DNA of 34,522 bases from Clostridia bacterium. Lineage in GTDB: Bacteria > Bacillota > Clostridia > Oscillospirales > Acutalibacteraceae. Shown here one piece after another: positions 29,530 to 34,522 of the stretch. The stretch spans positions 1-34,522 of the forward strand of contig JAFSEF010000083.1 in the NCBI GenBank assembly GCA_017435865.1, written 5' to 3'. Under the pieces are notes generated by a model. That model was not told where the DNA came from. It ran no database searches and saw nothing but the letters and a program-made list of their open reading frames with translations. Positions within the stretch are counted from its first letter, which is position 1. Each line of letters opens with the position of its first letter. A program made the position numbers and the translations under genes.

Positions 29530-30696
29530 TCAAATATCAATCCGTTTAAATCGACAATATGACAAAAAGAACAGAAAAGCAGACACAATGACATTACTTA
29601 CAGCCCCCACGGTTTCCGCAAAGGGGATCAATGTCAGGAATCCCCCTTCAGAGAACCAGATGCCACGCAGATACACAAGCCCCGTCCCCGTCATACGCAG
29701 CAAATAAAAAAGCATGGAGGAAACAGACGGACTATATGCATAGATCGCAACAAGAATTGCAACCTGCAAACCGAAAAACAAACCTGCTGTCGGCAGAATG
29801 TTTTTTTGCAATCCTCCGAAGGCTGCCGCCGTCAACAAAAAGGATAGCATCACAAGCCAGCTCACCGCAACACCTGCAACAAAGTATGCACCGACCGTCA
29901 TACTGCCCCACGGTACAAAAGGTCCCCTTGCATCAGGAGTTATGCTCATATTATTCACGCTCGCAACCGATTGCCCCCAAATGCCGGTAAAATCGTTCCT
30001 TAAAAATACAAAGCCGTAGCCGAGCGTGAACAAAAGCAGGAATGCAACGCTTGCAAACACAAGGCAGGCTGCTGTTTTTGAAAGCAGCAATTTTCGTCCG
30101 CGTTTTGCTGTGAATACAATCTGTGCGGTGTTGCAAAAGGATTCCTCATAAAAAGATGTCCACACACAGAAAACGGCAAAAACGGAACAAAGAATCAGCA
30201 GCACCGTTGCAAAATGCACAAACAGATCGGTATGAATTTCACTTGTGAGAAAATCAAAATATACATCCGTCGCACTGCCGTCCGTTTGCAGCTGCGGCAA
30301 ACAAAGAGCAAGATAATCGTATTTATACTGCATCAGACGCAATGCCGTCGGTGAAATGTGCCTGCCGCTGCTGTCTGTCACACTATGCAGAAAGGTATAC
30401 ACATCCGCAGCATTGCAGGTATCAAAAAAACTTTTGTCTTCCTGTTCATTTGTAAGCATCTGCGAATGCAGATACGCTTCATAACTGTCTTTATCGGCAG
30501 GCTGCAGTGCTTGTAAGCGTTCCTTGTAGGTTTGCGAGTAGCTTCTGCCCGTGTGAGCAAAAACCGACTGCAGATACGCGGTCTGTTCATGGTGGGAATA
30601 AAGCTGTGCAAAACAGACACCCACACAACAAAGAATACACAACAGAATGAGCAGCGTTTTGTTGCGAACAAGTTTTTTCAGTTCCTCAAACAGCAA
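29530..30696 (-). CDS. ABC-2 type permease, second membrane subunit
   Basis: The 388-residue protein has a first membrane helix near residues 11-32, an outer loop of about 120 residues, and then about five helices (from about 155 to the C-terminus), as in ABC-2 permeases of multidrug or peptide exporters. I use the TTG at 30696 because AAAGGAGGG precedes it by seven bases; the longer frame to 30759 has no such site and overlaps the neighbour. It lies 19 bases after the first permease and ends the sigma-ABC operon. No terminator is clear before the GPH promoter at 29515. Its similarity to the preceding permease is in layout only. Confidence 0.8.
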   Translation of the reverse strand: MLFEELKKLVRNKTLLILLCILCCVGVCFAQLYSHHEQTAYLQSVFAHTGRSYSQTYKERLQALQPADKDSYEAYLHSQMLTNEQEDKSFFDTCNAADVYTFLHSVTDSSGRHISPTALRLMQYKYDYLALCLPQLQTDGSATDVYFDFLTSEIHTDLFVHFATVLLILCSVFAVFCVWTSFYEESFCNTAQIVFTAKRGRKLLLSKTAACLVFASVAFLLLFTLGYGFVFLRNDFTGIWGQSVASVNNMSITPDARGPFVPWGSMTVGAYFVAGVAVSWLVMLSFLLTAAAFGGLQKNILPTAGLFFGLQVAILVAIYAYSPSVSSMLFYLLRMTGTGLVYLRGIWFSEGGFLTLIPFAETVGAVSNVIVSAFLFFLSYCRFKRIDI

Positions 30697-30715
30697 GACA
30701 CAGCCCTCCTTTGAT

Positions 30716-32014
30716 TTACAGATAATCGGCAAGTTCTTTTTTTCTTTTTTGCACCGCAAGCAGACTTACAAAAAGTGCTGCAACAAACAACAAAACACAA
30801 AGCGGTATTTCCGCCATGGGAAACGCAATCAAATCCGAAAAATACAGCGGACCATGCAAACTCTGCTTTGCGGAAAAAGGAATACGAAGCAGCAGATTCG
30901 CAAGCCATTCCGTCACCACAAGAAGCGGCAACAGCAAGCCGAACAGCACCGTGTAATTTTTTGCCGTCAGGCTGCTTGCAAATGCAAACAAGCTGCACGC
31001 AAAAATGAGCAACACCTGCAGAACAACACACAGCAGAAAGTACTGCAGCAGTGTTCCGTTGAAATGATAAATTGTAAAAAAGCTCTGATATGAATTAACA
31101 GGACAATTCCACAAAACAGACGGTATATGCATCAGCAGAAAACCGAAAGACACCGCTACGGCACATATGCTGATCACCGCAGCACAAAAAACCGAAACCT
31201 TGCATTGCTGCAACAATACTTTTTTTCCTTTTTTGGTCACCGTTTGCAAAATGTCCGTTTTTGTTACCCTGTCAACGGCAGGCGACAGCGAACACAGCAG
31301 CATCACCGAAAACAAAGCGGCCACCGTAACCACACCGACACATTTGCTGACGGACTCACTGACTTCATACGGCATATTGCCGTAATAATTCTCCGCCTGT
31401 ACATAATTCTGCAACGCTTGTGCCTCGTAAGCATTTTCTGCGTATTCCGTAAAGGATGCAAGCCGCTGTCTGTCGTCATACCAGAACGTGACCCAATCTT
31501 CTATCCGCTGAAAAACGAGACATTCATACAGAATCTCCCCGACTTCCCCGGCATTCGCATCACTCAATTCCAAAAGAGTTATTTCCGCTTCGGACAGGGT
31601 GGCATCATAGTCTTTTCCGACACCGTAATTCAGAAAAAAGTGTTCATCTGACATTGCATTTTTCTCTTCTTGCGTCATCACGGCAAGTCTTGTTTTGTCA
31701 TAACGTAAAAAGCAATAGTCTTCATACGTTTTCACACCGGCTTCAACAAACGCTTCACAAGCATCCATCCGCAGGCGGATATTCTCCTTGCTTTGTGCAA
31801 ACAGTTCGTCCTCCATTCGGCTGCGTTCCTCTGCATCCAGATGCGTGCCGTACAGACGGGCAATCGCGGCACTTGCATCAGCAGCATGCTGCACCTCATG
31901 ATCCCACGCAATCCGTGGCAGAAAAAACAAAGCCACAAGCAGAAACACACACAGCACAACAAGCATACGGACAGGTTGACACACTCTTTTCAGTTCAGCT
32001 GCAAAAATACTCAT
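30716..32014 (-). CDS. ABC-2 type permease, first membrane subunit
   Basis: The 432-residue protein has one N-terminal helix (about 17-33), then a large outer domain (about 34-215) rich in Ala, Glu and Tyr, followed by about five membrane helices. This one-plus-five layout is typical of ABC-2 permeases with a long extracellular loop (YhgE/YxlG-like and BcrB-like relatives). GGGGAGGAAATACA precedes the ATG, which overlaps the ATPase stop by four bases, so subunits are made in step. It probably pairs with the second permease and the ATPase gene product. The substrate is unknown; cell-envelope stress or an antimicrobial peptide is a reasonable guess given the sigma factor. Confidence 0.82.
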   Translation of the reverse strand: MSIFAAELKRVCQPVRMLVVLCVFLLVALFFLPRIAWDHEVQHAADASAAIARLYGTHLDAEERSRMEDELFAQSKENIRLRMDACEAFVEAGVKTYEDYCFLRYDKTRLAVMTQEEKNAMSDEHFFLNYGVGKDYDATLSEAEITLLELSDANAGEVGEILYECLVFQRIEDWVTFWYDDRQRLASFTEYAENAYEAQALQNYVQAENYYGNMPYEVSESVSKCVGVVTVAALFSVMLLCSLSPAVDRVTKTDILQTVTKKGKKVLLQQCKVSVFCAAVISICAVAVSFGFLLMHIPSVLWNCPVNSYQSFFTIYHFNGTLLQYFLLCVVLQVLLIFACSLFAFASSLTAKNYTVLFGLLLPLLVVTEWLANLLLRIPFSAKQSLHGPLYFSDLIAFPMAEIPLCVLLFVAALFVSLLAVQKRKKELADYL

Positions 32015-32862
32015 TGTATTTCCTCCCCGTACACGTACAAAAACACATCTTCAAGACCTGCATTGACGGGGCTTGCATCCGCAGGTACACTGTGACTTAC
32101 AAAACGGTTGACAAGTCCGTTTGCATCCTGACGTTCGCTCAAAAACACTTCCCCGTCATGCAACGCAACGGCAGCCGTCCGTTCAAAAACCTTTCCGTTC
32201 AACTGTGAACAAAGCTGCTGCACGGTTTCGTTGCACAGCAATTTGTGATTTTTTATCAGTATCACGCGGCTTGCAATGCTCTCTACATCAGACACAATGT
32301 GTGTGGACAGGATGACGGTTTTTGTTTTTCCGAGTTCCGAGAGCATATTACGGAAGCGAACGCGTTCTTTCGGGTCCAGTCCTGCGGTCGGTTCATCAAG
32401 AATCAGTACCTGCGGATCGTTGAGCAATGCCTGTGCAATGCCGACACGCTGCAGCATACCGCCTGACAGCTTTTTCATACGCAGACTTGCAGCATCCGAC
32501 AGACCGACATTTGCAAGCAGTTCGTCAATTTTTTCATTCGCCTGTTTCTTTCCGAGTCCTTTGAGTGCAGCAAGGTACAGAAGAAATTGCCGTACGGTAT
32601 GCCCTTTATAAAACCCGAAAGACTGCGGCAGGTAACCGAGCACATCGCGGTATTTGTCGTCGAGTAAAAAAATATTTTCATCATTGTAAAGAATTTCGCC
32701 TGCATTGGGTTTCATCAGGGTCGTCAGCATTTTCATGAGTGTTGTTTTGCCTGCTCCGTTGGGGGCAAGCAAAGCGTGTACACCGATACCGAACTCAATA
32801 TTCACATCTTCCAATGCAGTGAAACTGCCGTATTTTTTGGTCACATTTTTAACAGTCAGCAT
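32011..32862 (-). CDS. ABC transporter ATPase subunit
   Basis: The 283-residue protein is an ABC ATPase of the export type. Walker A is PNGAGKT (34-40), the Q-loop Gln80 lies in GYLPQSFGF, the signature is LSGG (132-135), Walker B is VLILDEP (152-158) and the H-loop is His188. The GFYKG and MKKLSGGMLQRVGIAQALL signatures resemble BcrA/YxlF-type ATPases that work with ABC-2 permeases. I start at 32862 (AAAGGAAG upstream); the longer frame to 32883 has no better site. It overlaps the end of the preceding membrane gene by 14 bases and the start of the permease by four, so all are one transcript. Confidence 0.93.
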   Translation of the reverse strand: MLTVKNVTKKYGSFTALEDVNIEFGIGVHALLAPNGAGKTTLMKMLTTLMKPNAGEILYNDENIFLLDDKYRDVLGYLPQSFGFYKGHTVRQFLLYLAALKGLGKKQANEKIDELLANVGLSDAASLRMKKLSGGMLQRVGIAQALLNDPQVLILDEPTAGLDPKERVRFRNMLSELGKTKTVILSTHIVSDVESIASRVILIKNHKLLCNETVQQLCSQLNGKVFERTAAVALHDGEVFLSERQDANGLVNRFVSHSVPADASPVNAGLEDVFLYVYGEEIQ

Positions 32863-33580
32863 ATTCTTCTTCCTTTCTGACATAACGGTTCAAAAGCACA
32901 AAATACAGAACTGCAAACACGATTACGGGTAAAACAAGAGAATACGTCGGCAGATTCCGCAAAAAAGTTTCGCATTGCACATAGTCTTTCAGCAACGGCA
33001 AAAGACACAAACTTCCCCAAACAACAGGCAAAACACTGACAGCGAAACGTGCCTTGCAATGCAGCAGCAGACAAAGCAGCAGCACCGCATACAAAAACAA
33101 CGCACAAAAAGACAGCATCAGCAATTTCCAGAAATCACCTGCCTGCAAAACACCTGCAATGGCTGCAACAGGGATATCAACCAGCAGGCTCATGCCCCCG
33201 AAGCACAGCATTCGTATGGCAGAAACATGAACGGGGGTATACTTACAGACTCCCTGCAAGGTCAACATACCCGATTTTTCTTCTTTCCACACCACCAGCA
33301 ACCATGCTGCAAGATACAAAAACGGAGATGCAGTAAAAACAGCAGAACACAAAACCTGTTTTGCCATTGCAACAACGGCGGTATAGAGCAGAAATGTCAG
33401 CAAAACGGTCAGGTACACACAGTCGCCGATTCCGAAAAACAGGTTCCGCAAACCGAAAACACCCGACAGCTCCCGAAGCAACGAAAACACATTTTCTTTC
33501 GGCGGCATTGCTTCGCAAAGGATCACTTTCACGGCTGCGTTCTTTTCTTCTGCCGTGGGCATGGGAATATCATAATTCAT
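32849..33580 (-). CDS. Membrane protein, possible anti-sigma or transporter accessory
   Basis: The 243-residue product has a soluble N-terminal segment of about 50 residues (MNYDIPMPTAEEKNAAVKVI onward), then about six hydrophobic segments (from about 54 to 232) and a short charged end. It overlaps the sigma-factor gene by 11 bases and is followed by the ATPase gene. In similar clostridial and bacillar sigma-ABC operons (compare sigY-yxlCDEFG of Bacillus subtilis) the gene after the sigma factor encodes its membrane-bound inhibitor. A cytoplasmic N-terminus able to hold the sigma factor would fit, but I see no recognisable zinc-binding anti-sigma motif. AAAGGAGTT precedes the ATG. Confidence 0.7.
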   Translation of the reverse strand: MNYDIPMPTAEEKNAAVKVILCEAMPPKENVFSLLRELSGVFGLRNLFFGIGDCVYLTVLLTFLLYTAVVAMAKQVLCSAVFTASPFLYLAAWLLVVWKEEKSGMLTLQGVCKYTPVHVSAIRMLCFGGMSLLVDIPVAAIAGVLQAGDFWKLLMLSFCALFLYAVLLLCLLLHCKARFAVSVLPVVWGSLCLLPLLKDYVQCETFLRNLPTYSLVLPVIVFAVLYFVLLNRYVRKEEEYADC

Positions 33581-34103
33581 TCTGAAACTCCTTTCTGATT
33601 TGTTTCAGCAGACGGTAGTAAGCGGTTTTTACGCTTGCTTCATTGCTGTCGGTGAGTTGTGCAATGGCAGCAAAGGAAAGATCCGAAAATATATGCAGGC
33701 GGAAAATCTGTTGCACGGACACATCATAGCCGCTGATAAAAGATTCCACCTTCTGCAGAAGATCGCGGTTTTCAACAAGCGTTTCAAAGCCGTTGTCCGT
33801 TTCTTCAGGCACGTCCTCAAGCGGCAGCTGCATTCGTTCCCCTGCTGCCCGTGAACGACGATAATCTATAATTCTGTTGGATGCAATGCGGTAAATCCAT
33901 GTCCGTAAAGAGGCTTTGTCTGCATCATACCTGTCAAACGACCGCAGAACATTGATAAAAATCTCCTGCGTCAGATCCATTGCAAGCTCTTTGTCGAATG
34001 TCTGTTTATATGCAAAAACATAGATTTCGTCATAGTATTCACGCACGAGTGCATCTGCCTGTTTGCGTGTCAGCTTGCTGTTTTTGCCGAACAATGCTGC
34101 CAT
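33570..34103 (-). CDS. ECF-type RNA polymerase sigma factor
   Basis: The 177-residue protein has the two core regions of ECF sigma factors. Region 2 (about 22-85) contains YDEIYVFAYKQTFDKELAMD, the RTWIYRIASNRIIDYRR recognition helix and its basic end. Region 4 (about 120-175) has the SFAAIAQLTDSNEASVKTAYYRLLKQIRKEF helix-turn-helix. ECF factors direct RNA polymerase to promoters of the AAC-N16/17-CGT type, usually as part of envelope-stress or export systems. The ATG at 34103 has GGCGGTG upstream. A matching promoter (34136-34164) lies just before the gene, so self-activation is likely. It is the first gene of an operon with a membrane protein and ABC exporter genes. Confidence 0.93.
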   Translation of the reverse strand: MAALFGKNSKLTRKQADALVREYYDEIYVFAYKQTFDKELAMDLTQEIFINVLRSFDRYDADKASLRTWIYRIASNRIIDYRRSRAAGERMQLPLEDVPEETDNGFETLVENRDLLQKVESFISGYDVSVQQIFRLHIFSDLSFAAIAQLTDSNEASVKTAYYRLLKQIRKEFQNEL

Positions 34104-34135
34104 TTTTTCACCGCCTTTCCGCCCTTACACTTTTA

Positions 34136-34164
34136 TATACGAAACAAAAGTAAAAATAGTTTCA
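34136..34164 (-). promoter_or_regulatory. ECF-type promoter upstream of the sigma-factor operon
   Basis: On the minus strand TGAAAC (34159-34164) and CGTATA (34136-34141) are 17 bases apart, 33 bases before the sigma-factor start. TGAAAC and CGTA match the common ECF consensus (AAC at -35, CGT at -10). No sigma-A boxes are as good in the same stretch. Confidence 0.68.
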
Positions 34165-34208
34165 AAAAAAATCACCTTTTTAAGGTTGCTTCTCCTTCGA
34201 TACGCTTG

Positions 34209-34303
34209 CAGGGACTCGACTCTCGCACTGCGGTGCCCGGTCAAACTCGGCTCAGAACATCACCCGGACGTTCACTCACTCCCTTGTCGCTTCGAGTCCC
34301 CTG
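34209..34303. repeat. Compact folded element, probable interspersed repeat
   Basis: An 11-pair stem with one bulge (34209-34219 with 34292-34303) encloses a seven-pair hairpin (34255-34261 with 34267-34273, one G-U pair, five-base loop) and a four-pair hairpin (34225-34228 with 34233-34236, four-base loop). Base composition is more G+C-rich than the neighbouring spacer. It lies between the sigma-factor promoter and a strong terminator. An overlapping plus-strand frame (34063-34338) has no ribosome binding site or family resemblance, so I treat the stretch as non-coding. It may be one of the repeated elements scattered in such genomes, but only one copy is in the window. Confidence 0.45.
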
Positions 34304-34320
34304 TGGTAGAATGCCAAAAA

Positions 34321-34349
34321 CAAACACCACCTTTTTGAGGTGGTGTTTG
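34321..34349. terminator. Strong terminator downstream of the partial acetyltransferase gene
   Basis: CAAACACCACC (34321-34331) and its complement (34339-34349) form an 11-pair stem with a seven-base loop. On the minus strand it stands 51 bases after the stop of the right-edge gene and is followed by TTTTTGG; on the plus strand CTTTTGTGTTT follows. It insulates the sigma operon from the gene to its right. Confidence 0.82.
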
Positions 34350-34399
34350 CTTTTGTGTTTACAGCTCAAAATAGCAACATCTCGACAAATTGGAATTTG

Positions 34400-34522
34400 T
34401 CAGTCTGATATGTGTTTGATACGCTGTAAATCTCCGCTACACAGCGCATCCATGTTTCTAAAGATTTTATCTGCATCCCAATCCCACCATTTAAGGTCAA
34501 GCAGATATGCAATCAAATCCTC
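34400..34522 (-). CDS. Hexapeptide-type acetyltransferase (CatB/Vat-like), C-terminal 40 residues only
   Basis: The minus-strand frame from the window end to TGA at 34400 encodes 40 residues beginning EDLIAYLLDLKWWDWDADKI and ending SDLQ-like with GDLQRIKHISD. The KWWDWDxDKIxxN block is the usual C-terminal end of xenobiotic acetyltransferases of the left-handed beta-helix type (CatB, Vat and relatives), which acetylate hydroxyl groups of antibiotics or sugars. The catalytic part lies outside the window, so neither substrate nor function can be judged. Confidence 0.7.
   Translation of the reverse strand, partial: EDLIAYLLDLKWWDWDADKIFRNMDALCSGDLQRIKHISD

Noticed and set aside
34209-34310. 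A tRNA-like TTCGAGTCCC segment
   Set aside because: The base pairs needed for T-arm and acceptor stems are missing; the segment pairs instead with 34209-34219 as a long stem.
34063-34338. A plus-strand frame of 91 codons through the folded element
   Set aside because: There is no ribosome binding site, it starts inside the sigma gene antisense, and stems explain the sequence better than coding.
1-34522. CRISPR arrays, rRNA or tRNA genes, insertion sequences
   Set aside because: No regularly spaced repeats, no recognisable rRNA or tRNA sequence, and no transposase or recombinase gene were seen on either strand.

Overview
The window looks like chromosomal DNA of an endospore-forming, Gram-positive anaerobe of the Clostridia, most likely an uncultured gut member of the Oscillospiraceae/Ruminococcaceae group. 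The clues are a SpoVAC spore-membrane protein, a zinc-ligand (C+) form of ribosomal protein S18, strong GGAGG ribosome binding sites, near-consensus sigma-A promoters with 17-base spacers, and a set of plant-glycan enzymes. The taxonomic call is inference. Nearly every gene from 802 to 34103 lies on the minus strand. The exceptions are the first gene (1-753) and one plus-strand cassette (16566-18811).

Layout, left to right. A plus-strand alkaline-phosphatase-superfamily hydrolase (1-753) ends at a perfect palindromic terminator. Then come minus-strand spoVAC and a sialidase-like lipoprotein, the rpsF-ssb-rpsR operon behind a perfect TTGACA-17-TATAAT promoter, and a secreted PHP-domain protein (3721-5259). 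Positions 5364-16414 are a tightly packed nine-gene operon. In transcription order it encodes a secreted DUF5060/DUF4038 glycosidase, a DUF2804 protein, a calcineurin-type metallophosphoesterase, a PHP phosphoesterase, GH43, GH3, a Gfo/Idh/MocA (GH109-like) protein, a nitroreductase and a GNAT acetyltransferase. It reads as a glycan-use locus in which one enzyme works outside the cell and the rest inside. Two phosphoesterases in the middle are unusual.

The plus-strand cassette at 16566-18811 has its own promoter, a 41-codon ORF with an excellent ribosome binding site, a stretch that folds on paper into a nested three-way-junction RNA, an ABC exporter and a bidirectional terminator. It is the part of the window I find hardest to explain by known systems.

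From 25962 back to 18910 runs a housekeeping gene train: DUF2156 protein, GNAT, DJ-1/PfpI, 5-formyl-THF cyclo-ligase, MltG with a Lys-Pro-Ala-Ala repeat tail, an SDR protein, an RlmD-type rRNA methyltransferase and a small membrane protein. Two close paralogs of GPH-family sugar symporters (26167-27753, 27880-29463) are plausible importers for the products of the glycan operon. The last operon (34103 to 29530) encodes an ECF sigma factor, a membrane protein that may be its anti-sigma, an ABC ATPase and two ABC-2 permeases. It is preceded by an ECF-type promoter, suggesting self-activation. At the right edge lie a compact folded element (34209-34303), a strong terminator and the last 40 codons of a hexapeptide-type (CatB/Vat-like) acetyltransferase.
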